A stretch of DNA of 64,000 bases, from the NCBI RefSeq assembly GCF_001613245.1, contig NZ_BDBZ01000014.1:83668-147667 (forward strand), written 5' to 3'. The DNA is from Nocardia speluncae NBRC 108251. Lineage in GTDB: Bacteria > Actinomycetota > Actinomycetes > Mycobacteriales > Mycobacteriaceae. Of this stretch, positions 9,083 through 19,250 are shown piece by piece. Below the pieces are notes generated by a model. The model had not been told where the DNA came from. It did not search any database and saw nothing but the letters and a program-made list of their open reading frames with translations. Every line of letters begins with the position of its first letter. Positions within the stretch are counted from its first letter, which is position 1. The position numbers and the translations under genes were made by a program.

Positions 9083-9423
9083 CCCCGCCCGGCGGGCCCG
9101 GCGATTACCGCGCGGGGCCCGCCCTCCAGCGCTGCCCGACGGTAACCGGCCGGCTACCGGACGCCGTGCCGCGCAGCGACGCCAATCACAGCGACCGTCG
9201 GCGCCGGCCTGTCCGCTCGGCCCGCCCGGATCGAACGCGGCCGGCGGAAAGACCGGCCCGCCGGGCCGATCGACCCGAGACCCACCGCGAAACAGGCCGA
9301 CCGCCCCGTCAACCCCGCTCTGACCAGCCGATTTGTAGTTTCCCCCGGACAGTTTGGTACTCTCTTCTCGGCCGGAACGACGGTGCCGCCGCAGCCAGCG
9401 ACGAACCCGAAAGCCCAGGTCAT
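9083..9423. other. Intergenic stretch between gltX and tRNA-Gln
   Basis: No gene is supported here. It holds the gltX hairpin at 9091-9123 and otherwise GC-rich sequence without recognisable coding content. The tRNA promoter presumably lies in the last 60 bp, but no confident boxes were found. Confidence 0.6.
9091..9123 (+). terminator. gltX terminator hairpin
   Basis: GGCGGGCCC and GGGCCCGCC form a perfect 9-bp stem with a 15-nt loop, 8 bp past the gltX stop. No T tract follows. Confidence 0.5.
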
Positions 9424-9495
9424 TGGGGTATGGTGTAATTGGCAACACAGCTGATTCTGGTTCAGCCATTCTAGGTTCGAGTCCTGGTACCCCAG
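9424..9495 (+). tRNA. tRNA-Gln (CTG anticodon)
   Basis: A 72-nt cloverleaf is seen: acceptor TGGGGTA pairs with TACCCCA, the anticodon stem GCTGA/TCAGC encloses the loop TTCTGGT, and the T arm contains GGTTCGAGTCC. The discriminator base is G and CCA is not encoded. The anticodon CUG reads CAG glutamine codons. Confidence 0.96.
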
Positions 9496-9642
9496 CGGAA
9501 ATCGCTCACTACTACATCCTCCAGATGCGGTGCGGAACGAATATCCAGGCGATTTGGTCGCCGCAGCCCGGTCGGTTACGCTGATCGAGCTTCGGATCGA
9601 AAGATCCACGATCCGCTCCAGCCAGGAGTCGATCAAAGTCCT

Positions 9643-9715
9643 GGCCCCGTCGTCTAGCGGCCTAGGACGCCGCCCTCTCAAGGCGGTAGCGCGGGTTCAA
9701 ATCCCGTCGGGGCTA
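9643..9715 (+). tRNA. tRNA-Glu (CTC anticodon)
   Basis: A 73-nt cloverleaf is seen: acceptor GGCCCCG pairs with CGGGGCT (one G-U), the anticodon stem CCGCC/GGCGG encloses CTCTCAA, and the T loop is TTCAAAT. The discriminator is A and CCA is not encoded. The anticodon CUC reads GAG codons. Confidence 0.96.
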
Positions 9716-9726
9716 CTCAGTTGGCA

Positions 9727-9753
9727 GGCTCATGCTCATCAAGAGCATGAGCC
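9727..9753 (+). terminator. Terminator of the tRNA-Glu transcript
   Basis: GGCTCATGCTC and its exact complement form an 11-bp stem with a 5-nt loop, followed by TTT. It starts 12 bp after the tRNA. Confidence 0.85.
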
Positions 9754-10169
9754 TTTGCTGATTCGCGATGCTTTGCGGGGGCTCGACCCCGCGCCCTCGC
9801 CAGGCGGGCTCGGGCCCCTGGACCTCTCCGCGGCGGTCGGGATTCTCACCAACATCTTGCCGGGGCCGCACCCCTTGGATCCCTTTGCGGTTGGTTGCGT
9901 TCGGGTGGGCCTTCGGTGCCGGTGGGCGGCGCGAAACGGGCCACCTGCCAACCGGGACCGGCTACAGAACCGTCGCCGGTTGTGCGGGGGCTCGCGGCGG
10001 GTTGTCTACGAACACGGTGGGTGCCAGGTCCTGGCCATGCTGAGTGATAAAAAACACAGTCGGCATCGGCTATTTCTCGTGGCTGCCGGTGTCGCAATTG
10101 GGCCTCTTGTGGGTCGACCCGGCCGTGGCAAGGACTGGGTGTGTAGGTCAGCGGCCGGTTGCGGCGCGG

Positions 10170-10660
10170 AGTCGGTCGGAGGTGCGATTCGACGGAGCCG
10201 GTCGAGGAATGCCGTGATCTCAGCGGAGTACTCACCGGTGGAGGCGGCCCCGTATCGACTACGAGGTCGTAGATTCCGTGGGCGTGGACCGAATCCGGTT
10301 GCTGTGCCGCTGTGCCTGGGACTGGTCTGCGCGGCGGCATTCGCGGCGCCGGAGTTCGGCGGGTGGGCAGTGGACGCCGCCGAAAACGACGTCGGTACCG
10401 GTCATCACGGCCCACGGGGCGGATAAGCGCCACGGTCCGCTCAGGACGTGGCCCATGATGATGTCGTTGCCCGTCCGGGCCATACCGGCGACAGCGCGGT
10501 GGAATCCGGCGTGGGCCCGGCAGCGGACTTCGGTGAGATGGCTCGGATCGAGTTCGTAGGTCCGGGATTCCGAATACACGGCGCCTGACATGTCGACGCT
10601 CATGTGGAAAAGGTCGGTCAGGAGTATGTGCGCGATGTTGGATTTCCCGAGCTCGAGACG
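10170..10660 (-). pseudogene. Chloramphenicol phosphotransferase-like protein, decayed
   Basis: Remnants of a CPT-family kinase (P-loop enzyme phosphorylating a small-molecule hydroxyl) run leftward through three frames. The first piece contains a degenerate P-loop LGKSNIAHIL, then FHMSVD, GFHRAVAGMARTGNDIIM, HVLSGPWRL and GTDVVFGGVHCPPAEL. The next frame continues with VHAHGIYDLVVDT (about 10250-10290), and the third with STGEYSAEITAFLDRL (about 10195-10245). The P-loop glycine/serine run is lost and about 20 residues are missing before FHMSVD. At least two frameshifts plus the damaged P-loop make it non-functional. The family is often carried by mobile or accessory DNA, which fits its position after two tRNA genes. 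The rest of 9754-10824 holds nothing else I can recognise. Confidence 0.75.
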
Positions 10661-10824
10661 CAGTTGAGGAAGACTGTCCGGCCCGGAGCGGTCTCGCCCG
10701 CACAGCCGGAGTCCGTCTTCATCAGTCCATGGTGACCGGGCGGTGGTGGTTGTCCAGCGCACCGCACCTCGCCGGAGATTGTGCGGCTTGCCCGGGTGAT
10801 CGGAACTACCCGGGCACTCCGGGC

Positions 10825-11352
10825 TCAGTCGTCGAGGGCGCCCGCGGTGGAGCCGCCGAGGGGCATTTCGGGTAGGCCCAGTTTGCGGTGGTCCCAGCTG
10901 CGAATGCGTTCGGGAACCACGCGGACTGCGACGCGCTTGTTCAGCATCCCTTCGACATACTGGCGCATATCGTCGGTGTAGGGGCCGGTGTAGCGCTCCC
11001 AGACGCTGACGCCGACGGCGAACAGCTTCTCGGGGTCGTCGATCACTTCGGCGCGGCCCTCGATGGAGACGCCGCGCAGGGTGTCGTAGGTCTGGCCTGC
11101 CTCGACCATGCAGGTGATGGTGGGGTTACGGCGCAGGTTGACGGCTTTCTGGGATTTGCCTTTGGTTTCGAACCACAGTTCGGGGACGGCATCGGGACGG
11201 CCGGGATCGGCGATCAGCGCGTACCACATGGCGGTGAGGTGCGGTTTTCCGTCACCACCCAGGGTGGCCAGGGTGGCCACACGGCTGCGGGTGAGGAAAT
11301 CGGTGATCTCGGCGTCGGTCATGACGATCTGTGACCGTTGGTTCACTCCCAT
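10825..11352 (-). CDS. PPOX-class, probably F420-dependent, flavin/deazaflavin protein
   Basis: This 175-aa split-barrel protein belongs to the pyridoxamine 5'-phosphate oxidase-like superfamily. The beta-barrel core begins with SRVATLATLGGDGKPHLTAMWY (residues about 21-42) and includes LWFETKGKSQKAVNLRRNP and VSIEGRAEVIDDPE, characteristic of the F420-binding actinobacterial subgroup (Rv2991 by position). ATG 11352 lies exactly 6 nt after TATGGT, a leaderless arrangement that favours it over the ATG ten codons later. Its substrate is unknown; the nearby fbiD shows that F420 is made here. Confidence 0.87.
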   Translation of the reverse strand: MGVNQRSQIVMTDAEITDFLTRSRVATLATLGGDGKPHLTAMWYALIADPGRPDAVPELWFETKGKSQKAVNLRRNPTITCMVEAGQTYDTLRGVSIEGRAEVIDDPEKLFAVGVSVWERYTGPYTDDMRQYVEGMLNKRVAVRVVPERIRSWDHRKLGLPEMPLGGSTAGALDD

Positions 11353-11358
11353 TGGGTC

Positions 11359-11364
11359 ACCATA
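11359..11364 (-). promoter_or_regulatory. -10 hexamer of the PPOX gene, leaderless type
   Basis: TATGGT on the minus strand ends 6 nt before ATG 11352. The weakly SD-like GGTGA overlaps it, so a leadered start is not fully excluded. Confidence 0.45.
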
Positions 11365-11386
11365 AGTGACGGCGGACGCCCACCGC

Positions 11387-12088
11387 TCAGAGTCGGCGGT
11401 GCAGGGCATCCGCGGCCGCGACCAGATCCGCGGCCCAGCGGGCCCCGGGGCGGCGGCCCATCCGGTCGATCGGGCCGGAGACGGATATGGCGGCGACCAC
11501 GGCACCCTGCTGGTCCCGCACGGGTGCCGAGATGCTCGCGACCCCGGCCGCGCGTTCGCCGGCGCTCTGCGCCCAACCCCGTTTGCGGACATCGGCGAGA
11601 GTGCGTTCGTTGTATACGGCCTCGGTGAGCATGCTGCGCTGCAATTCGGGATCTGCCCACGCGACCAGGACCTTTGCGGCCGATCCTGCGGTGAGCGGCA
11701 GCCGGGAACCGATGGGCACGGTATCGCGTAATCCGGCGGGTGGTTCCAGGGCGGCGACGCAGACGCGCTGGCTGCCGTCGCGGCAGTACAGCTGCACACT
11801 TTCGCCGGTGATCTCGCGGAGCCGGGGCAGAATAGAGCTCGCGGCCTCGAGCAGCGGATCGGCGGCGCCGGCGGCGAGTTCGCCGAGGGCGGGCCCGGGG
11901 CGCCAGGCGCCGTCGCCGTTACGAGCCAGCAGGCGATGGGTTTCCAGCCCTACCGCGAGGCGGTGTGCGGTGGCGCGAGGCAGGCCGGTGCGTTCGCACA
12001 ACTCGTTGAGGCCGCAGGGCTGTTCGGCGACCGCATACAGCACTGCCACTGCTTTGTCCAGAACGCCGATACCGCTATGCTGTCTCAT
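11387..12088 (-). CDS. IclR-family regulator of leucine genes (LtbR/NdgR-like)
   Basis: This 233-aa regulator has an N-terminal winged helix (residues 6-65, LNELCERTGLPRATAHRLAVGLE) and a C-terminal IclR effector domain (about 75-230). Its position, divergent from leuCD, matches LtbR of Corynebacterium glutamicum and NdgR of Streptomyces, which control leuB and leuCD (LtbR also tryptophan genes). Repression of leuCD from the 143-bp shared spacer is therefore likely, though not shown. ATG 12088 is 6 nt after a TAATAT hexamer, with no SD. Confidence 0.9.
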   Translation of the reverse strand: MRQHSGIGVLDKAVAVLYAVAEQPCGLNELCERTGLPRATAHRLAVGLETHRLLARNGDGAWRPGPALGELAAGAADPLLEAASSILPRLREITGESVQLYCRDGSQRVCVAALEPPAGLRDTVPIGSRLPLTAGSAAKVLVAWADPELQRSMLTEAVYNERTLADVRKRGWAQSAGERAAGVASISAPVRDQQGAVVAAISVSGPIDRMGRRPGARWAADLVAAADALHRRL

Positions 12089-12094
12089 ACAACG

Positions 12095-12100
12095 ATATTA
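12095..12100 (-). promoter_or_regulatory. -10 hexamer of the IclR gene, leaderless type
   Basis: TAATAT, close to an ideal -10, ends exactly 6 nt before ATG 12088 on the minus strand. Confidence 0.6.
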
Positions 12101-12107
12101 GCGTCCT

Positions 12108-12121
12108 GCATTCTGAGATGC
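12108..12121. promoter_or_regulatory. Operator candidate in the iclR-leuC spacer
   Basis: GCAT-N6-ATGC forms a short inverted repeat at about -20 to -33 of the predicted IclR transcript and 111 bp before leuC. A site here could serve autoregulation and leuCD control. The half-sites are short, so support is weak. Confidence 0.3.
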
Positions 12122-12231
12122 CATCACGAACAGCCCAGGTGGGTCACGGGATGAGGTCGCGATATTCCAGCTAGCGCGTATCCGCCGCGGTTCACCGGGA
12201 CGGATGCCCGGCCTGAAAGGTGATCGCAACA

Positions 12232-13647
12232 ATGCCACGTACGCTGGCCGAAAAAGTATGGGAAGAGCATGTCGTCGCCCGCGGGGAAGGGGATGGCGAG
12301 GCTCGCGAACCCGACCTGATCTACATCGACCTGCATCTGGTGCACGAGGTCACCAGTCCGCAGGCGTTCGACGGTCTGCGGGCGGCGGGGCGGCCGGTGA
12401 GCCGGCCCGATCTCACCATCGCCACCGAAGATCACAACGTCCCCACCGTCGATATCGACAAACCGATTGCCGATCCTATTTCGCGTCTCCAGGTGGAGAC
12501 GCTGCGGCGTAACTGCGCCGAATTCGGCATCCGGCTGCACCCGATGGGCGATCGCGAACAAGGGATTGTGCATGTGGTCGGCCCGCAACTGGGCCTGACC
12601 CAGCCCGGAACAACCGTGGTGTGCGGGGACAGTCACACCTCCACCCACGGCGCCTTCGGCGCGCTTGCCATGGGAATCGGGACAAGTGAGGTCGAACACG
12701 TACTGGCCACTCAGACGCTGTCGCTGCGGCCGTTCAAGACGATGGCGATCACCGTCGACGGAGAACTGCCACCGGACGTCACCAGTAAAGACCTCATTCT
12801 GGCGGTGATCGCCGAAATCGGTACCGGCGGCGGGCAGGGATATGTGCTCGAGTACCGCGGTGAGGCTATTCGGAAAATGTCGATGGAAGCGCGGATGACG
12901 ATCTGCAATATGTCCATCGAGGCCGGGGCGCGAGCCGGGATGATCGCCCCGGACGAAACGACCTACGAGTTCCTGAAAGGCCGGCCGCATGCGCCGCAGG
13001 GCGCCGACTGGGATGCCGCGGTGCAGGCATGGGAAGCGCTGAAGACCGATGAGGACGCCGTTTTCGACCGGGAAGTGCATATCGACGCAAGTACACTGAC
13101 CCCGTTCGTCACCTGGGGCACCAACCCGGGGCAAGGTTCGCCGCTCGGCGCGAATGTGCCGGATCCGGCGCAGATCGCCGATGAAGGCGCCCGCGACTCG
13201 GCGGAGAAGGCGCTGCGATACATGGATTTGACCCCGGGTATGCCGCTGCGAGAGGTCGCGGTGGACACCGTGTTCGTCGGATCCTGCACCAACGGCCGGA
13301 TCGAGGACCTGCGGGCCGTGGCCGGGGTCCTGAAGGGCCGCAAGGTCGCCGACGGGGTGCGGATGCTGGTGGTGCCGGGGTCGATGCGGGTGCGTGAACA
13401 GGCCGAGGCCGAAGGGCTCGGGGAGGTATTCACCGCCGCCGGGGCCGAATGGCGGCAGGCCGGATGCTCGATGTGCCTGGGGATGAACCCCGATCAGCTC
13501 GAACCCGGCCAGCGGTGCGCTTCCACGTCCAACCGGAATTTCGAGGGGCGGCAGGGCAAAGGTGGTCGCACCCATCTGGTGTCGCCATTGGTCGCGGCGG
13601 CCACCGCGGTGCGCGGCCGGTTGTCGGCGCCCGCCGATCTGAACTGA
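12232..13647 (+). CDS. leuC: 3-isopropylmalate dehydratase, large subunit
   Basis: LeuC with LeuD isomerises 2- to 3-isopropylmalate through a [4Fe-4S] cluster. The 471-aa protein has [20 protein letters not shown] near residue 130 and the three cluster ligands Cys352 (SCTNGR), Cys412 and Cys415 ([10 protein letters not shown]). ATG 12232 begins [10 protein letters not shown], the family N-terminus, with AAAGG 11 nt upstream; a GTG four codons earlier would overlap that site. leuD follows 53 bp downstream. No leucine-codon leader peptide was found, so transcriptional control by the divergent IclR protein is the likely regulation. Confidence 0.97.
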   Translation: MPRTLAEKVWEEHVVARGEGDGEAREPDLIYIDLHLVHEVTSPQAFDGLRAAGRPVSRPDLTIATEDHNVPTVDIDKPIADPISRLQVETLRRNCAEFGIRLHPMGDREQGIVHVVGPQLGLTQPGTTVVCGDSHTSTHGAFGALAMGIGTSEVEHVLATQTLSLRPFKTMAITVDGELPPDVTSKDLILAVIAEIGTGGGQGYVLEYRGEAIRKMSMEARMTICNMSIEAGARAGMIAPDETTYEFLKGRPHAPQGADWDAAVQAWEALKTDEDAVFDREVHIDASTLTPFVTWGTNPGQGSPLGANVPDPAQIADEGARDSAEKALRYMDLTPGMPLREVAVDTVFVGSCTNGRIEDLRAVAGVLKGRKVADGVRMLVVPGSMRVREQAEAEGLGEVFTAAGAEWRQAGCSMCLGMNPDQLEPGQRCASTSNRNFEGRQGKGGRTHLVSPLVAAATAVRGRLSAPADLN

Positions 13648-13700
13648 GCCGCCACGCCGCATTCCGAATCCCACGACCAGCCTGAAACAGGAGAAATACG

Positions 13701-14309
13701 ATGGAAGCCTTCACCGTGCACAAGGGGATCGGCGTTCCGCTGCGCCGGTCCAATGTGGACACCGATCAGATCATCCCGGCCGTCTATCTGAAGCGCGTGA
13801 CTCGAACAGGATTCGAAGACGGTCTGTTCGCCGCATGGCGGGGCGACGAGGACTTCATTCTGAACACCGAACCGTACTCACGCGGCTCCGTACTCGTGGC
13901 CGGACCGGATTTCGGCACCGGATCGTCGCGTGAGCACGCAGTCTGGGCGCTCATGGACTATGGCTTTCGGGTAGTTATCTCTTCGCGTTTCGCCGACATC
14001 TTCCGCGGTAATGCAGGCAAGGGCGGTCTAGTGGCCGCACGAATGTCACAGAATGATGTCGAAATGCTCTGGAAGTTGCTCGAGGAACAGCCCGGACTGG
14101 AATTGGTTGTCGACCTCCGGACGCGCACGGTGACCGCTGGAACCGTCGTGTTGCCGTTCGAAATTGACGACTACACGAGGTGGCGCCTGTTGGAAGGATT
14201 GGACGACATCGGCCTGACGCTGCGGCGCGGCGATGTGATCGCGGAGTTCGAAAAGGCAAGGCCGGGTTGGAAACCAAAGACCCTTCCCGAACCTATTTCG
14301 CAGGCGTAA
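13701..14309 (+). CDS. leuD: 3-isopropylmalate dehydratase, small subunit
   Basis: LeuD is the swivelling small subunit completing the isopropylmalate isomerase active site. The 202-aa protein carries [22 protein letters not shown] near residue 19 and [17 protein letters not shown] near 72, both family hallmarks, and the length is normal. ATG 13701 follows a GGAG site at 8-9 nt. It is in an operon with leuC. Confidence 0.97.
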   Translation: MEAFTVHKGIGVPLRRSNVDTDQIIPAVYLKRVTRTGFEDGLFAAWRGDEDFILNTEPYSRGSVLVAGPDFGTGSSREHAVWALMDYGFRVVISSRFADIFRGNAGKGGLVAARMSQNDVEMLWKLLEEQPGLELVVDLRTRTVTAGTVVLPFEIDDYTRWRLLEGLDDIGLTLRRGDVIAEFEKARPGWKPKTLPEPISQA

Positions 14310-14464
14310 TGTTCTCGGCCTCTTAGTGGGGCTCGGATGAAGCGGTAGCTGTGCGTGTGCTAGGCCACATGAATTTTGGCGTGGCACATAGACTCTTGCC
14401 CATTGTGGGTTTACCGTGGTACCTAGTCGGTCCGACGACGGGCCATTAGTCTGCGGAGGATTCA

Positions 14465-15112
14465 ATGAACAAGGCGGAACTGATCGACGTTCTGACCGAA
14501 AAGTTGGGTACTGACAGGCGCACGGCCACCGCGGCAGTCGAGCATGTGGTCGACACCATCGTGCGTGCGGTACACAAAGGACAGAGCGTCACCATCACCG
14601 GATTCGGTGTGTTCGAACAGCGGAAGCGCGCGGCGCGCGTCGCACGTAATCCGCGCACCGGGGAAACCGTCAAGGTGAAACCCACTTCGGTCCCGGCCTT
14701 CCGGCCCGGTGCCCAGTTCAAGGCGGTAATCGCGGGTAAACAGAAGCTCGCGGCCACCGGCCCGGCGGTCAAACGCGGTGTCAATGCTCCTGTGGCGGCC
14801 AAGAAATCCACGGCCAAGAAGACCACGGCGAAGAAAACCACCGCCAAGAAGTCCGCCACCAAGGCGCCCGCCAAAACTACGGCACGCAAGACCGCCACCA
14901 AGGCGCCGGCCAAGAGCACCGCCGCCAAGAAGGCAGCCGTCAAGAAGGCAGCCGCCAAGACGACGGCCCGGAAGACCGTCGCCAAGAAGAGCCCCGCCAA
15001 AGCCACGGCCAAGAAGACCACGGCCAAGGCGACCGCCAAGAAGACCCCGGCAACGAAGAAGGCGACCACCGCGAAGCGGACCACGGCGAAGAAAGCTGCG
15101 AAGAAGCGCTGA
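14465..15112 (+). CDS. hupB: HU-type nucleoid protein with lysine-rich tail
   Basis: HupB compacts DNA and associates with the nucleoid. Residues 1-90 are a standard HU domain ([55 protein letters not shown]). Residues about 115-215 are a basic tail of Ala/Lys/Thr repeats of the AKKTTAKK kind, resembling eukaryotic histone H1 and specific to actinobacteria. ATG 14465 has a GGAGG-like site at about 7 nt. The leuD-hupB spacer of 155 bp presumably holds its own promoter. Confidence 0.96.
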   Translation: MNKAELIDVLTEKLGTDRRTATAAVEHVVDTIVRAVHKGQSVTITGFGVFEQRKRAARVARNPRTGETVKVKPTSVPAFRPGAQFKAVIAGKQKLAATGPAVKRGVNAPVAAKKSTAKKTTAKKTTAKKSATKAPAKTTARKTATKAPAKSTAAKKAAVKKAAAKTTARKTVAKKSPAKATAKKTTAKATAKKTPATKKATTAKRTTAKKAAKKR

Positions 15113-15243
15113 TTCGCCCTGCCGCGGATGCCGCGGAAATCCCCGACGGCTTTCCGACCCGCGAACGGTGCTCGACGAGGACCGCGTGCCGCATCTCGGC
15201 TCGCGTGCTCGCGACCTTCACAACCGAAACGCCGGACGGACCA

Positions 15244-15266
15244 GCCCCCGGGCGATCCCCGGGGGC
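15244..15266. terminator. Hairpin between convergent hupB and mutT1
   Basis: GCCCCCGGG and its complement enclose a 5-nt loop, lying between the two 3' ends. It may terminate from both sides. Confidence 0.5.
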
Positions 15267-15299
15267 GTGACCGTTTCCACGGCCGTTGAGTGTTCGGCT

Positions 15300-16274
15300 C
15301 TACCCGGTCGCCGGCGCAGTATCGACCGATAGCGATCGGTCCAGGTGATCGGCGGCGATCAATCGGTCGCCCACGAAAGACAACACCCACACCGAACCCT
15401 TCCGGGTTCGGGCGGGTGACAATCGCATTCCGTCCCGCTCCGCCCACCACCGGACAAGATCCGGAACGGTGTCGCCTTGACTGCACAGTACGGGCACCGT
15501 CCGGGCGGACAGGGCCAGCGACCGGATATGCTCCCGCGCTTTCTCTGCATTCGCGGCGTATCCGATATCACCGAGCAGCGGATCCACCGCCACCTCGACC
15601 CCCAGTTCTTCGGCCAGCGGCGCCACGGTCTGCACGCAGCGCAGCGGTTCGGCGGAATAGATTTCCCCGGCCCCGAATGCGAGCAGATTGGGCACCAGGG
15701 CGAGCGCCTGCTGATGTCCGGCCAATTCGAGCGGACGGTGCTCGTCCGGGCCGCGGAACCGGTCGCGGCGACCGGCCTTGGCGTGCCGGACCACCAGCGC
15801 GGTTCGAGTATCGGCCGGTAGCCGGGTGAACGCCCGGACGATCTGGCGATCCATCGGATACGACAGCGCCGACATCACCGTCTCCAGCGGGCACCAGGTG
15901 AGTTCGTCGACTTCGTTGTTCGCCGTGAACGCTCCGCCGGTCACCTCGGCCGTCCAATAATCGACCCTTTTCAGCCTGCGATGCCCCGGAATCGGATACG
16001 TGACCTTGCCCAGATAGCGGCCCAGCCGGGGCCGCAGTCCCGTCTCCTCCTCGGTTTCGCGGACTGCGGCCAGGACAGGGGTCTCCCCGGGATCGAGTTT
16101 CCCCTTCGGCAACGACCAGTCGTCGTATTTCGGCCGGCGAATCACGGCGATCTCCACCCGGCCGGCCGAATCGGGCGCATGGCGCCACAGCACGGTGCCG
16201 GCGGCATGAATATTGGCTGTGGTCCGAGGATCCGGATAGGACGGCGGTGTATGCGTGGTGTCCACTGCGTTCAC
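15300..16274 (-). CDS. mutT1: Nudix hydrolase fused to a histidine-phosphatase domain (MutT1)
   Basis: MutT1 removes oxidised guanine nucleotides (8-oxo-GTP and related) and, in mycobacteria, also cleaves diadenosine polyphosphates. The 324-aa protein has a Nudix domain at residues 20-150 with a complete box ([22 protein letters not shown]) and a C-terminal phosphoglycerate-mutase-type domain from about 160 beginning LVVRHAKAG. The start ATG shares ATGA with the stop of ppk upstream, so translation is coupled. It is the last gene of fbiD-ppk-mutT1. Confidence 0.95.
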   Translation of the reverse strand: MNAVDTTHTPPSYPDPRTTANIHAAGTVLWRHAPDSAGRVEIAVIRRPKYDDWSLPKGKLDPGETPVLAAVRETEEETGLRPRLGRYLGKVTYPIPGHRRLKRVDYWTAEVTGGAFTANNEVDELTWCPLETVMSALSYPMDRQIVRAFTRLPADTRTALVVRHAKAGRRDRFRGPDEHRPLELAGHQQALALVPNLLAFGAGEIYSAEPLRCVQTVAPLAEELGVEVAVDPLLGDIGYAANAEKAREHIRSLALSARTVPVLCSQGDTVPDLVRWWAERDGMRLSPARTRKGSVWVLSFVGDRLIAADHLDRSLSVDTAPATG

Positions 16275-18463
16275 TGCTGATCCGGGCGGCGCAGCCGCAT
16301 CAGCGCCACTTGATGGTCGCGGACTTCGAGCGCGTCACCGCCCGGTCCGGTATCGGCCCGATCGGGGCTGGATTGCCAATTGCCGTCGGGATCCAGTACC
16401 CAGCAGCGCGTCATCGGGTGCAAGGCCGATTCGAAGATCCCATCCAGTCGTTCCCGTAGTTTCGGGTCCTTCACCTGTGCCATGACCTCTACTCGGCGGT
16501 CCAGATTCCGGTGCATCATATCGGCGCTGCCGATCCAGAACTCGTCCTGCGCCGCGAAGTTGAGAATTCGCGAATGCTCCAGCACTCGGCCCAGGATCGA
16601 CCGCACTTCGATGTTGTCGCTCATTCCCGGAACACCCGGGCGTAACCCACAAATACTGCGGACCACGATCTGCACCGGAACTCCCGCCTGCGAGGCTCGG
16701 TAGAGCGCGTCGATGACCTGTTCGTCGACAAGGGCGTTGGCTTTCAGCCGAATCCGTGCCGCCGCGCCGTCACGGGCCAATTCGATCTCACGTTCGATCC
16801 GGGAGATGATTCCGGCGCGGATACCGTGCGGGGCAACCAGGATGTTGCGGTAATCGGCCTTTCTGGAATAGCCGGTGAGCGAATTGAACAGATCGGTGAG
16901 ATCGGCGCCGATCTCGGGTGCCGCAGTGAGTAGACCCACATCCTCGTACAGGCGTGCGGTCTTGGGGTTGTAGTTACCGGTGCCGATATGGCAATAGCGG
17001 CGGATGGTCGAGCCCTCGCGGCGCACCACCAGGCAGGTCTTGCAGTGCGTTTTCAACCCGACCAGGCCGTAGACGACATGCACCCCGGCCTGTTCCAGCG
17101 TGCGCGCCCACTTGATGTTGGCCTGCTCGTCGAACCGTGCCTTGATCTCCACCAGCGCCACTACCTGTTTGCCGGCTTCGGCGGCGTCGATGAGTGCGTT
17201 CACGATGGGGGAATCGCCGGAGGTGCGGTACAGGGTTTGCTTGATCGCCAGGACCTGCGGGTCGGCGGCGGCCTGTTCGATGAAACGCTGCACGCTGGTG
17301 GAGAACGAATCGTACGGGTGGTGCACGAGGACATCACCTTCACGCAAAGCAGCGAAAACATTGCGCGGGGTTTCCCGTTCCCCGAATGCCGGCGGGGTCG
17401 CGGGAACGTAGGGGGCGTCCTTGAGATTCGGGCGGTCCACCCCGTACACCTGCCACAGGCAGGACAGGTCCAGCAGCCCGGGAACCTGGATCACGTCCCC
17501 CGGGTCGACCTCCAGTTCGCGAAGGAGCAGTTCGAGCATGTGCTCGGTCATATCGTCGGACACCTCGAGCCGCACCGGTGAACCGAAGCGGCGCCGGGCG
17601 AGTTCGCGTTCCAGCGCCTGCAGCAGATCCTCGTCACGATCCTCGTCGACCTCGAAATCGGCGTTGCGGGTGATCCGGAACGAATGGTGCTCGACCACCG
17701 TCATCCCTGGGAACAGCTGATCGAGATGCGCCGCGATCAGCGCTTCCATCGGCAGGAACGCCGCGATCGAGGCGCCGTTACCGGAACCGGGCCGGCGCAC
17801 CCGCACGAACCGGTCCACATTGTCGGGGACTTTCACGCGGGCGAAATGTTCACCACCGGTGGATTGGTCCTGGACGGTGACCGCGAGATTCAAGCTGAGC
17901 CCGCTGATATAAGGGAACGGGTGAGCGGGATCCACGGCCAGGGGTGTGAGCACCGGGAACACCTGATCCTGGAAATGTGCGGACAACCGTTCGCGCTCGG
18001 GCTCCTGCAGATCATCCCAGTCGATGATCTCGATACCCTCCGCGGTGAGCGCGGGCAGCACCTCGGCGAGAAACACCTCGGCGTGGCGGACGGCGAGATC
18101 CTGGGTTCGGGCCGCGATCAGCTCGAGCTGTTCACTGGGCGAGCGGCCGTCGGCCGAGCGCACGGAAAGCCCGGTTTCGGCGCGGCGTTTGAGGCCGGCG
18201 ACACGGACCATATAGAACTCGTCGAGATTCGAGGCGAAGATCGCCAGGAATTTCGCGCGTTCCAGCAGCGGCAGCGAACTGTCCTCGGCCAGGGCCAGGA
18301 CACGGGCATTGAAGTCGAGCCAGCTCAATTCCCGGTTGAGATAGCGATCGGCCGGCAAACGAGGAGATCGCTCGTCGGCAGGGATCTGAGTGGCGGCCGG
18401 AGGCGGGGTGGGTAGCACCTGCTGCTGCTTGACGGTTTCCGTATCGCTCACGCCTACGATCAT
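16271..18463 (-). CDS. ppk: Polyphosphate kinase 1
   Basis: Ppk1 polymerises the gamma phosphate of ATP into inorganic polyphosphate, reversibly. The 730-aa protein has the N-terminal helical domain ([20 protein letters not shown] near 42), the core, and two phospholipase-D-like C-terminal domains. His492 in [10 protein letters not shown] corresponds to the autophosphorylated His435 of the E. coli enzyme. It is preceded by fbiD at 52 bp and overlaps mutT1 by 4 bp. The first 30 residues are a non-conserved Pro/Gln-rich extension. Confidence 0.97.
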   Translation of the reverse strand: MIVGVSDTETVKQQQVLPTPPPAATQIPADERSPRLPADRYLNRELSWLDFNARVLALAEDSSLPLLERAKFLAIFASNLDEFYMVRVAGLKRRAETGLSVRSADGRSPSEQLELIAARTQDLAVRHAEVFLAEVLPALTAEGIEIIDWDDLQEPERERLSAHFQDQVFPVLTPLAVDPAHPFPYISGLSLNLAVTVQDQSTGGEHFARVKVPDNVDRFVRVRRPGSGNGASIAAFLPMEALIAAHLDQLFPGMTVVEHHSFRITRNADFEVDEDRDEDLLQALERELARRRFGSPVRLEVSDDMTEHMLELLLRELEVDPGDVIQVPGLLDLSCLWQVYGVDRPNLKDAPYVPATPPAFGERETPRNVFAALREGDVLVHHPYDSFSTSVQRFIEQAAADPQVLAIKQTLYRTSGDSPIVNALIDAAEAGKQVVALVEIKARFDEQANIKWARTLEQAGVHVVYGLVGLKTHCKTCLVVRREGSTIRRYCHIGTGNYNPKTARLYEDVGLLTAAPEIGADLTDLFNSLTGYSRKADYRNILVAPHGIRAGIISRIEREIELARDGAAARIRLKANALVDEQVIDALYRASQAGVPVQIVVRSICGLRPGVPGMSDNIEVRSILGRVLEHSRILNFAAQDEFWIGSADMMHRNLDRRVEVMAQVKDPKLRERLDGIFESALHPMTRCWVLDPDGNWQSSPDRADTGPGGDALEVRDHQVALMRLRRPDQQ

Positions 18464-18515
18464 CCCCTACGAACCGGGTGGTGTGCAGATACCGGCGGTG
18501 ACTGTTATCTCTAGT

Positions 18516-19220
18516 TCACGGGGTGGCGACCGGCCCGCACACCTGGGTGACCGGTTCGCGAACACCAGCGGGCAGACCCAGTTCACGCAGGAGGGCAGCG
18601 GTCTCGACACCCGTGCCCAGCGCCCGCACGGCGGCCAGATCCGCGGCGGTATCGACATCCTGGCGCAGACCGGGCCAATCACCGGCCAGTTCGCGGGCGC
18701 CGTCGGCGCGGTGGTGGTGAGCCGAATCACGGCCGAACCGGGGTCGCAGCGGCACGCCGGACGGCGCGAACAAGGCTGCGGTGCCCGTGCCCGCATGGTC
18801 GGTCACCAGTGCCCGCAGTTCGCCGGAAGCAGCGGCCAGGACGGCTGCCAACTCACTCGGGCACAATGCGGGCAAATCGGCTTGCAACGCCAGCAGGTCG
18901 ACGGCTCCGTGCCGGCCCCGCAGGGCCGCCGCGGCATCGGCGAGCGCGATATTGAGCCCGTCCGGGTCGGTACGGGCACGAGCAGGTTCGGGATGCACCT
19001 CGGCGCCGAGCGCGCGGGTTGCCTCGGCTACCACCGGGTCCGGGGTGACGATCGTGATCGCCGCGATGGCGGGCACCTCCGCGGCCGCGCGCACGGTATC
19101 GGTGAGCATGGCCAGCACCAGCCGGGACCGGTGCGCCGGCGCGAGCACACCGGCGAGCCGGCTCTTGGCGCTGTCCAGGGATTTCACCGCGATCACGGCG
19201 TGCACGGAGTGCGGGCACAT
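18516..19220 (-). CDS. fbiD: Phosphoenolpyruvate/2-phospholactate guanylyltransferase (F420 synthesis)
   Basis: FbiD (CofC family) activates phosphoenolpyruvate with GTP to make the guanylylated precursor used by FbiA in cofactor F420 synthesis. The 234-aa nucleotidyltransferase has the N-terminal [16 protein letters not shown] nucleotide-binding stretch, the [10 protein letters not shown] segment, [13 protein letters not shown] and the C-terminal DVDTAADL. It corresponds to Rv2983 by position. The ATG is 30 bp from the divergent gpsA start, and a CAGGAT hexamer ends 6 nt before it, suggesting a leaderless mRNA. Confidence 0.92.
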   Translation of the reverse strand: MCPHSVHAVIAVKSLDSAKSRLAGVLAPAHRSRLVLAMLTDTVRAAAEVPAIAAITIVTPDPVVAEATRALGAEVHPEPARARTDPDGLNIALADAAAALRGRHGAVDLLALQADLPALCPSELAAVLAAASGELRALVTDHAGTGTAALFAPSGVPLRPRFGRDSAHHHRADGARELAGDWPGLRQDVDTAADLAAVRALGTGVETAALLRELGLPAGVREPVTQVCGPVATP

Positions 19221-19250
19221 TCCCCCATCCTGTCATGGCATTCTGGGCTG

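Noticed and set aside
9424..9715. tRNA pair as an attachment site for an integrated element
   Set aside because: No integrase and no duplicated tRNA 3' end were found downstream; only the CPT-like remnant hints at past insertion.
12150..12173. Tiny open frame before leuC considered as a leucine leader peptide
   Set aside because: It encodes seven residues with no leucine, and no attenuator hairpin pair was seen.
14770..15110. Repetitive stretch in hupB
   Set aside because: These are the lysine/alanine codon repeats of the HupB tail, a normal feature of the family.
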